Assembly (NCBI GenBank): GCA_046348365.1 | Contig: JAXMEL010000003.1 | Span: forward strand, 717,129 to 781,128 | Direction of reading: 5' to 3' | From: JAEUPI01 sp046348365 | GTDB taxonomy: Bacteria > Pseudomonadota > Gammaproteobacteria > Burkholderiales > Burkholderiaceae_C | DNA length: 64,000 bases | Part shown: positions 44,426 to 52,717 of the stretch, piece after piece | Numbering within the stretch: the stretch's first letter is position 1 | How the letters are laid out: the number at the start of each line of letters is the position of its first letter | Program-made: the position numbers and the translations under genes | The notes under the pieces: model-generated | Seen by the model: only the letters and a program-made list of their open reading frames with translations | What the model was told of the DNA's origin: nothing | Database searches by the model: none

Positions 44426-46702
44426 TCAGGGCTTGACGCGCCACACCCGCAGCACCGGCGGGCAGCGCCGCAGCGTGCGCAGCGTGTCGGCCAGGTGCTG
44501 GCGGTCGCGCACGGTGACCAGCAGGCGCAGCTCGGTGGCCTCGGTGGCCCGCTCCTCGCCCATGTCGATGTGCGTGATGTCGGCCTGCGACTCGCTCACC
44601 GCACTGGCCACCTGCGCCAGCACGCCCTGGCCGTTCTTCACCAGCACGGTGATCGCGGTTTCGAAGGCGCGGGTCGGCTCCTCGGCCCAGGCCACCGGCA
44701 GCCAGCGCTCGGGGTCGCGTTCGGCCAGCCGCCGGCCGACATGGCAATCGGCCGTGTGCACGAGCAGGCCTTCGCCGCGGCCCAGATAGCCGACGATGTC
44801 GTCGCCGGGGATCGGGCGGCAGCAGGTCGCCAGCTGCACCGACGCGCCCTCGCTGCCGTCGACCAGGACCAGCCCCTGCCTGGGCACGTTGTCGTCGCTC
44901 GCGTAGCGGCCGAGCGTCAGCGTCACCGCGTCGGGCCGCGCGCCGCGCTCGGCCATCAGCTGGGCCAGACGCTTGGCGACGATGATCGCGATCTTGCGGC
45001 CGATGGCGATGTCGGTCAGCAACTCGCCGCGCGTGCGGTTGCCGCTCCAGCGGATCAGCTGCTGCCACAGCGCCGCGGCGGCGCTGTCGTCGGGCTCGCT
45101 CGACGGCATCGTCAGGCCCTCGGCGCGCAGGGCCTGCGCGAGCAGCTTCTCGCCGAGCGCACGCGACTCCTCGAGCTCCATCGTCTTGAGGTGGTGGCGG
45201 ATCTTCGAGCGCGCGCGGCCGGTGCGCACGAAGTTGAGCCACGCCGGATTGGGCCGCGCGCCGGGCGCGGTGACGATCTCCACCACGTCGCCGGAGCGCA
45301 GCTCGGTGCGCAGCGCCACCGGCTCGTTGTTCACGCGCGCCGCCACGCAGTGGTCGCCGACGTCGGAGTGGATCGCATAGGCGAAGTCCACCGCCGTCGC
45401 GCCGCGCGGCAGCGACAGGATCTTGCTCATCGGCGTGAACACGTACACGGCGTCGGGCACGAGGTCGATCTTCACGTGCTCGAGGAATTCGGCGGCGTCG
45501 CGCGTCTCGTCCTGGATGTCGAGCAGCGACTGCAACCACATCGAGCCCAGGCGTTGCGGGTCGTCGGAGCCCTTGTCGCGGGTCTTGTAGAGCCAGTGCG
45601 CCGCGATGCCCGATTCGGCCACCGCGTGCATCGGCCCGGAGCGGATCTGGAACTCGACCGCGGTGCCGAGCGGGCTCACCAGCGTGGTGTGCAGCGACTG
45701 GTAGCCGTTGAGCTTGGGAATCGCGATGTAATCCTTGAAGCGCCCGGGCACCGGCTTGTACAGCTGGTGCAGCACGCCGAGCGCGAGATAGCACTCGTTG
45801 AGCGAGCCGACGACGATGCGGAAGCCGAAGATGTCGCTCACCTGCGCGAACGTGGTGTGCTTCTGGCGCATCTTGCGGTAGATCGAGTACACGGTCTTCT
45901 CGCGGCCGCTGACCTGCACCTTGATCTTCGCGTTCGCGAAGGCCTGCTGCACCTCTTTCTGCACGCGCTCGACGATGTCGCGCCGATGCCCGCGCGCCTT
46001 GGCCAGCGCCTTGGCCAGCGCGCCATGGCGCCACGGGTGCAGGCACTCGAACGACAGCTCCTGCAGCTCGCGGAAGATCTGGTTCAGGCCGAGGCGATGC
46101 GCGATCGGCGCATAGATCTCGAGCGTCTCGCGCGCGATGCGCAGCCGGCGATCGGCCTGCACGGCGTGGATCGTGCGCATGTTGTGCAGGCGATCGGCCA
46201 GCTTGATCAGGATGACGCGCACGTCGCGCGCCATCGCCAGCAGCATCTTGCGGAACGATTCGGCCTGGCCTTCCTCGCGCGTCGAGAACTGCAGCTTGTC
46301 GAGCTTGGTGAGGCCGTCGACCAGATCGGCCGTCGCGGCGCCGAAGCGCTCGATCAGCTCGACCTTGGTGATGCCGCAGTCCTCCATCGCGTCGTGCATC
46401 AGCGCCGCCATCACCGCCTGCGCGTCGAGCCGCCAGTCGGCCACCAGGCCGGCCACCGCGATCGGATGGGTGATGTAGGGCTCGCCGCTGGCGCGGTACT
46501 GCCCGAGGTGAGCCTCGTCGGCGAACTTGTAGGCCTCGCGCACCAGCTTCAGCTCGGGCTTGCCCAGGTAGGCCAGCTTGTCGAGCAGCGCGGCGAACGA
46601 GGCGGCCTGCGGCTTGGGCTCGGCCGGCGCGCCGGTGGCTGCGCGCTGCAGGCCTTGCAGCGCGGACGGCAGCAATTCGGCGGCGAACGAACGAATGCCC
46701 AC
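44426..46702 (-). CDS. spoT: Bifunctional (p)ppGpp synthetase/hydrolase SpoT
   Basis: 758 residues from a GTG; no better ATG is near. The hydrolase HD domain is complete (MAALMHDAMEDCGIT, KLADRLHNMRT). The synthetase domain has RFKDYIAIPKLNGYQSLHTT, the RxKD motif of bifunctional enzymes rather than the ExDD of RelA. TGS (DAVYVFTPMSKILSLPRGATAVDFAYAIHS) and a C-terminal ACT domain follow. It is last in gmk-rpoZ-spoT, the standard proteobacterial order, and is preceded by two hairpins. Confidence 0.94.
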   Translation of the reverse strand: MGIRSFAAELLPSALQGLQRAATGAPAEPKPQAASFAALLDKLAYLGKPELKLVREAYKFADEAHLGQYRASGEPYITHPIAVAGLVADWRLDAQAVMAALMHDAMEDCGITKVELIERFGAATADLVDGLTKLDKLQFSTREEGQAESFRKMLLAMARDVRVILIKLADRLHNMRTIHAVQADRRLRIARETLEIYAPIAHRLGLNQIFRELQELSFECLHPWRHGALAKALAKARGHRRDIVERVQKEVQQAFANAKIKVQVSGREKTVYSIYRKMRQKHTTFAQVSDIFGFRIVVGSLNECYLALGVLHQLYKPVPGRFKDYIAIPKLNGYQSLHTTLVSPLGTAVEFQIRSGPMHAVAESGIAAHWLYKTRDKGSDDPQRLGSMWLQSLLDIQDETRDAAEFLEHVKIDLVPDAVYVFTPMSKILSLPRGATAVDFAYAIHSDVGDHCVAARVNNEPVALRTELRSGDVVEIVTAPGARPNPAWLNFVRTGRARSKIRHHLKTMELEESRALGEKLLAQALRAEGLTMPSSEPDDSAAAALWQQLIRWSGNRTRGELLTDIAIGRKIAIIVAKRLAQLMAERGARPDAVTLTLGRYASDDNVPRQGLVLVDGSEGASVQLATCCRPIPGDDIVGYLGRGEGLLVHTADCHVGRRLAERDPERWLPVAWAEEPTRAFETAITVLVKNGQGVLAQVASAVSESQADITHIDMGEERATEATELRLLVTVRDRQHLADTLRTLRRCPPVLRVWRVKP

Positions 46703-46774
46703 GGCCCCACTGTACAGCGCCGACCCGAGGGCGCGGGCGGCGGGGTTGTTTCCGGCCGAGCCTGATATGACAAA

Positions 46775-46823
46775 GGGCGCCGCAAGGGCGCCCTCGAAGA
46801 CTCGGCGAACGCTGTCGTTCGCC
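46775..46823 (-). terminator. Tandem hairpins between rpoZ and spoT
   Basis: On the minus strand a perfect 8-bp stem (GGCGAACG / CGTTCGCC, loop of 4) follows the rpoZ stop. A second stem (GGGCGCC / GGCGCCC) then runs into TTTG. The second resembles a modest intrinsic terminator. Together they may reduce read-through from rpoZ to spoT or process the message. Confidence 0.45.
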
Positions 46824-46835
46824 GGGGCCGAAGCC

Positions 46836-47042
46836 TCAGGCCGTCGGCACGCGGCGCAGCATCTCGACGCCCACCTCGCCGGCGGCGATCTCGCGCAGCG
46901 CGGTCACGCCGGGCTTGTTCTTGCTGTCGATCTTGGCGGCGTGGCCCTGGCTGAGCATGCGCGCGCGGTAGGTCGCGGCCAGCACGAGCTGGAAGCGGTT
47001 GGGGATCTTTTCGAGGCAGTCTTCGACGGTGATGCGGGCCAT
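46836..47042 (-). CDS. rpoZ: RNA polymerase omega subunit
   Basis: 68 residues, MARITVEDCLEKIPNRFQLV at the start and KPGVTALREIAAGEVG near the end, the standard betaproteobacterial omega. It stabilises RNA polymerase assembly and forms part of a (p)ppGpp binding site, which fits its place between gmk and spoT. It lies 17 bases after gmk. Confidence 0.95.
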   Translation of the reverse strand: MARITVEDCLEKIPNRFQLVLAATYRARMLSQGHAAKIDSKNKPGVTALREIAAGEVGVEMLRRVPTA

Positions 47043-47059
47043 GGCGGTCAGCGGTCCTT

Positions 47060-47707
47060 TCAGCGGAGCAGATCGAGCGCCTGGAACACCTGCGACTTGT
47101 TGCGCCGCTGGGCGGCGAACTTCAGGCGCTGCGAATGAACGACCGTTTTCAGGTCGAACAAGGCGGTCTCGAAGAGGGCATTGATTATCACATAGTCGAA
47201 ATCGCGCGCGTGCGACACCTCGACGCGGGCGTTGGCCATGCGCTGCTCGATCACCGCAGCCGAATCCTCGCCGCGGCGCTGCAGGCGCTGGCGCAGCTCG
47301 TCCCAGCTCGGCGGCAGGATGAAGATCAGCACCGCATGCGGGAACAGCTTCTTGATCTGCAGTGCGCCCTGCCAGTCGATTTCGAGCACCATGTCTTCGC
47401 CGGCCATCAGCCGCGCCTCGATCGCGGTGCGCGAGGTGCCGTAGAGGTTGCCGTGCACCTCGGCCCATTCGAAGAACTCGCCGCGTGCGACCTTCGCACG
47501 GAAGCTGGCCTCGTCGATGAACCAGTATTCGCGCCCGTCGCGCTCCTGGCCGCGCGGCGCGCGCGTGGTGTGCGACACCGAAACCGTGAGGTGCGAATCG
47601 AGTTCGAGCAGCGCCTTGACGAGGCTCGACTTGCCCGCGCCGCTGGGCGCGGCCACGACGAACAGGTTGCCGGGTGTCTCGATCCGGCGTGTCTTGGCGG
47701 CCGTCAT
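47060..47707 (-). CDS. gmk: Guanylate kinase
   Basis: 215 residues. P-loop APSGAGKSSLVK near residue 20, SVSHTTRAPRGQERDGREYWF for GMP binding, and DMVLEIDWQGALQIKK. It phosphorylates GMP to GDP, the precursor feeding the (p)ppGpp pathway of the downstream spoT. The gene normally found just upstream in this order, yicC, is absent; a defence island takes that place. Confidence 0.95.
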   Translation of the reverse strand: MTAAKTRRIETPGNLFVVAAPSGAGKSSLVKALLELDSHLTVSVSHTTRAPRGQERDGREYWFIDEASFRAKVARGEFFEWAEVHGNLYGTSRTAIEARLMAGEDMVLEIDWQGALQIKKLFPHAVLIFILPPSWDELRQRLQRRGEDSAAVIEQRMANARVEVSHARDFDYVIINALFETALFDLKTVVHSQRLKFAAQRRNKSQVFQALDLLR

Positions 47708-47797
47708 CGCTCGGGCTATTCGAGGTTCTGCACCTGCTCAGGGAGATCGGCCGGGAAGCCGCATGGATGCTGGGTTCCCGGGATCGGGGCCTTGGGC

Positions 47798-47816
47798 GGG
47801 TACACGTGTGGGTACA
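47798..47816. repeat. Short direct repeats at the island boundary
   Basis: GGGTACA occurs at 47798-47804 and 47810-47816, 12 bases apart, inside the 180-base non-coding gap between gmk and the first island gene. Short, evenly spaced repeats like this are common near tyrosine-integrase attachment sites. No integrase is seen in the window, so this is only a candidate boundary mark. Confidence 0.3.
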
Positions 47817-47887
47817 CAGAAATTGGGGGCTGGGGCTGGTGTCGCGGTTGAGCAACGATCCTTCCAAGCCATATGGGCATTGTGAAC

Positions 47888-49771
47888 CTACACCGGCCCG
47901 GGCCAGATCTTCAAGGCCAGGTCGGCCAGGGCCTCGCCGCGCGCTGCAATGCCCTGTTCGTCCCAAGTGTCCAACTGCATCAGCTGACGGTTCAGGTGCA
48001 GGTTCGAGTGATCGAAGAGGGCCTTGCGCTTCGCAGCGAAGGCTGAGTTCTGCAGTGAGCGGTTGACACCGTAGTGCACCAGGGTCAGGTTTCCCAGGCG
48101 GGGGATGGCTTCCTGGCGCAGCAGGATGGCGTCGCTTCGCGCATCAAGGCCTTCCGGAGCAAATCGCTTGATGGCCGCCGCCGCAGCCTCCTCCGCAGTC
48201 ACGGAGGTACCGTCGGACAAGGGCCAGTGTGCAGTCCAAGCCTGCGGCATGACATGGTCGATATCGAGCGCGTCGAGGTCCAGCGGAACGCGCTCCTCGG
48301 AGCGTTCTGTCCGCATCGCTGTCTCTAGTCGATGGAACACCGCACGAAGCTTTGCTGCGTCCAGCCGGCCCGGGTAGGCTGGCCCGACGAGCCACTGCTG
48401 CCGAAACTCGTTGTCGGTGGGCCACCTCGACGCGTCACCTGTGAGTGATGACAACACTGCGCGAAGCGATGCGGCGCTGAGCTCTCCGTCGATCAGCTTC
48501 TTCAACTGCTGCGCGAAGACCTTGTTGTAGTTCTTGCGAGACAGGCCGCATACCGCACGTCGGACCAGGTAAGACTCGATGCACGAGAAGATCAGGGACT
48601 GCTCGTCAACGCTCAGATCCGAAGCTGCCACGCGGATGGCGAGGGCATGGGTCGGCGAAGCATCCCAAACGGCCACTCGACGGCCAAAGACCGCAACTGG
48701 ACTGTCGCCCGATCCCAGCACGAGCGCCTTGTACTGTCCAGCGAAGCGATTGAGCATCGCAAGCTGAGCGTTGGCCTGGCCCAGCCCTGCCGTGCCATCG
48801 ACGAATCGCCGGTAGCCGGCATACAGCCGTCCGACGTCGATCTCGTCGCCCGTTTGCGCCTGCACCGCCGTTTGGACAAACCACTCCAGCCGCGGGCGAT
48901 TCAGTCGTCCCCGGGACTGAAGCTCGGACCACAACGGCGCCTCGAACTGACTCCACAGGTTGTTGTAGAGGTCGTCTGCATCCGTGCCTGCCCTCATGAA
49001 GATGTAGTTGCGGATCAGGTCCGTGGCGTGCAGTTCGGCTCCGTGCCCGTTGAGCGTTTCGAAGATCACCTGCGCGTCGTCCTCCTCGCCCAGCGAAATG
49101 CAGACGATCGAGAGGTCCGTGAGCACCGCAGATGCCAGAGCCATCGAACGGGTCGCGATGTCCCCTTCCGATGGGTCACGTACCCAGTCCAGCATCGAAT
49201 CGTGAAAGAACATGATCGCCTCCAACGCCGGAGGATGATCAATCCCGATCTTGCGAAGGTTCCCGGTCTGGGTGAAGCTTGAAGGAAAGCGCTCGCGCAG
49301 CGCATCGACGGACCCGGCGGTCATGGCCATCTCGTACTGCTTGCGGTCTCGAAACGTCGGCCACAACTTGAATCGCTCGACCGACTCGTCTTCCATCGTC
49401 TCGGGGTTCGAGTTCGTGAGGCATGCCTCGATCAGCGGAAGCAGCTTCTCGTGCTTGGCGGCGCGCAGCGTGTGGACGAGCGCCGTCAGAACGTATTGGA
49501 GCGTCGTCAGGCGCTGCTGCCCGTCGATGATGTGGTGCCGTTCCACCCCAAGCAGCCCCGCCTTCTTCTGGGGTTCGAGCACGACTGCACCCATGAAGTG
49601 GGGCACGGGCTTACTGCCCTGCAAGCGGGCGTCGGCCTTGTCGCGGATGTCCTCCCACAGGCGACCCCACTGATCCTCACGGTTCCAGACGTATGGTCGC
49701 TGGTAGAACGGAACGCGGTACTGTCGTCGGTCCTGGTAGATCTGCTGAACGGAAAAGGTTCTTGAATCCAT
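47888..49771 (-). CDS. DUF262/DUF1524 GmrSD-like nuclease
   Basis: 627 residues. The N-terminal DUF262 half has VPFYQRPYVWN and the signature HIIDGQQRLTTLQ (residues 79-91), a ParB-like NTP-using motif. The C-terminal DUF1524 half has the HNH-like LDIDHVMPQAW (His506) and RLGNLTLVHYGVNRSLQNSAF. This matches single-chain GmrSD-type IV restriction enzymes that cut modified phage DNA, here with both halves fused. SD GGAGG lies 7 bases before the ATG. It is last in the island operon and abuts the CBS gene (18-base gap). Confidence 0.85.
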   Translation of the reverse strand: MDSRTFSVQQIYQDRRQYRVPFYQRPYVWNREDQWGRLWEDIRDKADARLQGSKPVPHFMGAVVLEPQKKAGLLGVERHHIIDGQQRLTTLQYVLTALVHTLRAAKHEKLLPLIEACLTNSNPETMEDESVERFKLWPTFRDRKQYEMAMTAGSVDALRERFPSSFTQTGNLRKIGIDHPPALEAIMFFHDSMLDWVRDPSEGDIATRSMALASAVLTDLSIVCISLGEEDDAQVIFETLNGHGAELHATDLIRNYIFMRAGTDADDLYNNLWSQFEAPLWSELQSRGRLNRPRLEWFVQTAVQAQTGDEIDVGRLYAGYRRFVDGTAGLGQANAQLAMLNRFAGQYKALVLGSGDSPVAVFGRRVAVWDASPTHALAIRVAASDLSVDEQSLIFSCIESYLVRRAVCGLSRKNYNKVFAQQLKKLIDGELSAASLRAVLSSLTGDASRWPTDNEFRQQWLVGPAYPGRLDAAKLRAVFHRLETAMRTERSEERVPLDLDALDIDHVMPQAWTAHWPLSDGTSVTAEEAAAAAIKRFAPEGLDARSDAILLRQEAIPRLGNLTLVHYGVNRSLQNSAFAAKRKALFDHSNLHLNRQLMQLDTWDEQGIAARGEALADLALKIWPGPV

Positions 49772-49789
49772 CGCTGTGCCTCCAGCGCG

Positions 49790-50587
49790 TTACAGCAGAT
49801 CAAACGAAGTCAGGATACCGACGAGCCGGCCCGTCGGCTTACCGTCCGAGGTCACGAGCACCGGGCGTTCATCAATGCGGGCGAGAACGGAGTTCACATC
49901 GTCCGCCTCGGCGACATAAGCCGCCGCGTCGACGCACCCGATGGGTCTCAGCGCTGTGCCAGCAGAGACTTCTGACCCGTCGCCACCGAGAGTGGCCGAC
50001 AGCGGCATGGCCAGCCGGTCGGCTCTCGAACAAGTCTCGTGATGCTGCCGCAGGAACCTGGCAACTTCGGCGTCAGAGATCAGGGACCAATGCCCACCTT
50101 CGAGCTGCACTGGCAGGAACGAGAACGAATGGCTGAGCATGGTTCGCCGGACCGCAGACACTGTTTCGTGCAGCTTGGCCTCGACAACGCCGACCACCAT
50201 CAGATGTCCCACGGTAGATCTGAACGTGGCCAAGGCATCCTCCAGCATCAGGCAAAGGTCAACGCAACGGTCGGTGGCATGTCGTGCGGAAGCGCCCTGA
50301 TGCATCGCCTCGTTGCGTGCATCCTTGACCAGAGCGAAAAGCCATTCGAATCGCTTGGTGTTGGGCGAGTCTGTCCCTTCCCACGACAGCGGAGAGCGAG
50401 CTGCCAGTTCACGCAGGGACTCGCGATACTGGCCCAGCGCGATCACCTTCCTCTTCATCAAGGCGCCCAGTTCCTCGATGACGAACAGGATCTCGGTGAA
50501 CCCTTCAGCGTCCGCCATGGCGGCTGCCCTGGCCTGCCGGAGCCTACCCAGGTAGTGCTGGGCTTGTTGTTCAGAAGGAAGTGGCAT
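49790..50587 (-). CDS. CBS-domain protein of the defence operon
   Basis: 265 residues. The first ~130 residues are helical (FTEILFVIEELGALMKRKV) and resemble no family I know. The C-terminal half looks like two CBS motifs: TMLSHSFSFLPVQLEGGHWSLISDAEVARFL and a second with VLARIDERPVLVTS followed by GILTSFDLL. CBS pairs bind adenine nucleotides and would suit a nucleotide-sensing switch. It lies between BrxL and the GmrSD-like gene with short gaps, so it should be coexpressed. Not one of the known BREX core genes; function unknown. Confidence 0.7.
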   Translation of the reverse strand: MPLPSEQQAQHYLGRLRQARAAAMADAEGFTEILFVIEELGALMKRKVIALGQYRESLRELAARSPLSWEGTDSPNTKRFEWLFALVKDARNEAMHQGASARHATDRCVDLCLMLEDALATFRSTVGHLMVVGVVEAKLHETVSAVRRTMLSHSFSFLPVQLEGGHWSLISDAEVARFLRQHHETCSRADRLAMPLSATLGGDGSEVSAGTALRPIGCVDAAAYVAEADDVNSVLARIDERPVLVTSDGKPTGRLVGILTSFDLL

Positions 50588-50631
50588 GCGTGCCGAAGGT
50601 TGGGGTGCTGGGAGTGCGGCCTCGGATCTGA

Positions 50632-52677
50632 TCAGTCCGCCAGAGCCTTCAACAACGCATCTCGCCCGTCCTGGTAGAACTCAATGTCTAGCTTGGTCGC
50701 CATATCGTCCGAGAGATCGAAGAGCTGTCGGCGGCAAGACACGGGCAGCAGCAGTGACTTGGCGCCCTTCTCGACAGCCGCTTCCGCGAGCGTCACCGCG
50801 TTGTGTATGGGTTCGATCGTCCCGCCCAGCGTCACCTCGCCGACGACAACCAGTCCACCGCGCACCGACTTCTTCAACAACGCGCTGGAGAGCGAAATCA
50901 GCGCCGCCACGCTCGTCTTGGCACCGGACCTGGCCGCGTCGAAGCTCCGGAGCTGAACTGAGAACTCGTGCGATCGTGGATCGCGATCGCCGACAAGCTG
51001 CTGTGCCCTCGCATAGAGGTTTTGCTCAGCACATCGGATCGATTCCTTGAAAGCTGCCGGCACGGGGTTGTTCAAGACCCGAACACCGCCGCCAGGCCCC
51101 TCGGTGACCTCGAGCCTGAAGAGCCCAGGGTGCTCGTCCTGTCCGCCTGGGCTAAGGGTCCAGATCTGCCCACACTCCAGGGGCTCATCGCCGATGCCGC
51201 CTTGGCTCTGCAACTCGGGCGTGGAGACGAACTTCTCGACGCCCTCCGCGCCCATCGTGTAGCTGAAGTGCGTGTTCCTGAACTCGGCTGCGCCGATGCG
51301 CTTTTGCTGTTCCTTGACACGCCGGCGCACCTCCAGCGCCAGGCGAACGGCCCACTCCAGATCTTCTTCGCTCACCGGCGCCTGCATGCCGGGGTACATC
51401 AGCTTCAGCAGTCCGCTGACGGTCTTGTTCACGCCGTTGGTGTCGCGTCCCGAAAGCGCGCCGCCCCAGTAGACCCGGCCTTGAAGTGATGAGACCCGGC
51501 TCTGGCTTCGCAGCTGGGTGAAGCACTCCGACAGAAAGTCACTGACCAGCCCGAAGTGCTCGGTGAAGAGACCGGGGTTGAGCTTGGGCACATCCCAGCC
51601 TGGCAGGAAGCAATGGATCCGATCCATGAAGGCCGTGTCGTTGCGCATCTCGGGCGGAAGGGGCCCGAAGAGGTGACCGACGCGCTGCTGGTGCTCCACG
51701 TCGACATCGAAGTTGCCGACGAGCACGATGGAGCCGTCCGCGCGGATGCTCTCCTTGCCGCGGGAGAACTCGCCGCTCTCCATGTACCCCTTCATGATGT
51801 TGACGCCGTCCTTCTGATCGAAGGAGACGCCGGAGACTTCATCGAAGCACACCACGTCGTACTGACACACCAGACCCCGCTGGCCCGACGCGTTGTTGAC
51901 AAACATGCGCGCCACGGTTGCCTTGCCGCCAGAGATCAAGTGCGCGTAGGGCGACACCTGTTGGAACAGGTGGGACTTGCCGGTCCCGCGGGGACCCAAC
52001 TCCACGAGGTTGTAGTTGCGCTCGACGAACGGCACCATCCGCAGCAGCAGCGCGTCCTTCGCTCGATCGGTCAGCGTCGCGGGCTCGAAGCCCACGCTGC
52101 GAAGCAGCAGGTCCTTCCACTCAGCCGTCGAGAAGTTCTCCCGGCCTTGGGCCAAGGTATCCAACACCTCACGTTTAGAGAGCTGTATCGCGCGAAGCGC
52201 ATCCACCCCGAACGGGCGTCCGCCCTTCTCCTGGGCAATCGACGCGTCATAGCCCAGCGTTACCTCGGCATAGAAGCCGCCGGTCAACATGCGCTCGTTG
52301 TCCTTGACCATCTCCGGGGACACGCGGACATCGTTCAGACGCAAGCTGGGCAGCGTGGCAATGTACGAATCCGTCTTGGAGTCGAGGCGTGCCGTGACCA
52401 GGTCGATGATCTTGACCGAGCCGGACTCGCGCGCGCGGGCCTTGAACAGCTCCTCCTCGCCGGCCTTGACGGTCCTTGATCCCAACTGCTTCTGAACGAT
52501 GTCCAGCCCCTCCTGGATCTCGGCTTCATCGGTGGTGGCGCAATAGCGGCCCAACAGGAACTCGACCACGTAGGTCGGCACCGGGAACTGGCGACTGAAC
52601 GTGCGCACCAGGTCCTTGCGCACCACATAGCCTTCGAAGGCCGATGTCGCCTTGCGGTCCAGGTCGTCAAGTTGCAT
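50632..52677 (-). CDS. brxL: BREX Lon-protease-like AAA+ protein BrxL
   Basis: 681 residues from MQLDDLDRKA, SD AAAGGA. The N-terminal DUF4007-like part (residues ~1-200) is followed by an AAA+ core: Walker A GPRGTGKSH (228-236), Walker B YDVVCFDE (273-280), and GNFDVDVEHQQRVGHLFGPL with the sensor region. The C-terminus is a Lon-like fold (VVGEVTLGGTIEPIHNAVTLAEAA). By eye, the Lon catalytic Ser-Lys pair is not conserved (Val at the Lys position). BrxL is a hexameric DNA-binding factor needed in type I BREX. Confidence 0.88.
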   Translation of the reverse strand: MQLDDLDRKATSAFEGYVVRKDLVRTFSRQFPVPTYVVEFLLGRYCATTDEAEIQEGLDIVQKQLGSRTVKAGEEELFKARARESGSVKIIDLVTARLDSKTDSYIATLPSLRLNDVRVSPEMVKDNERMLTGGFYAEVTLGYDASIAQEKGGRPFGVDALRAIQLSKREVLDTLAQGRENFSTAEWKDLLLRSVGFEPATLTDRAKDALLLRMVPFVERNYNLVELGPRGTGKSHLFQQVSPYAHLISGGKATVARMFVNNASGQRGLVCQYDVVCFDEVSGVSFDQKDGVNIMKGYMESGEFSRGKESIRADGSIVLVGNFDVDVEHQQRVGHLFGPLPPEMRNDTAFMDRIHCFLPGWDVPKLNPGLFTEHFGLVSDFLSECFTQLRSQSRVSSLQGRVYWGGALSGRDTNGVNKTVSGLLKLMYPGMQAPVSEEDLEWAVRLALEVRRRVKEQQKRIGAAEFRNTHFSYTMGAEGVEKFVSTPELQSQGGIGDEPLECGQIWTLSPGGQDEHPGLFRLEVTEGPGGGVRVLNNPVPAAFKESIRCAEQNLYARAQQLVGDRDPRSHEFSVQLRSFDAARSGAKTSVAALISLSSALLKKSVRGGLVVVGEVTLGGTIEPIHNAVTLAEAAVEKGAKSLLLPVSCRRQLFDLSDDMATKLDIEFYQDGRDALLKALAD

Positions 52678-52717
52678 AGCTGTCCTTTGCTCTCTCACCT
52701 GGCTGCTCAGCCATCGG

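Noticed and set aside
44495..46765. A long open frame antisense to spoT
   Set aside because: Its composition (His/Arg/Gly/Leu repeats) is the expected shadow of a GC-rich gene, and SpoT is intact on the other strand. Similar antisense frames over livH, pglZ, brxL and others were dropped for the same reason.
47708..47887. tRNA gene as the island insertion site
   Set aside because: No cloverleaf or CCA-ended acceptor pattern is visible in the gap.
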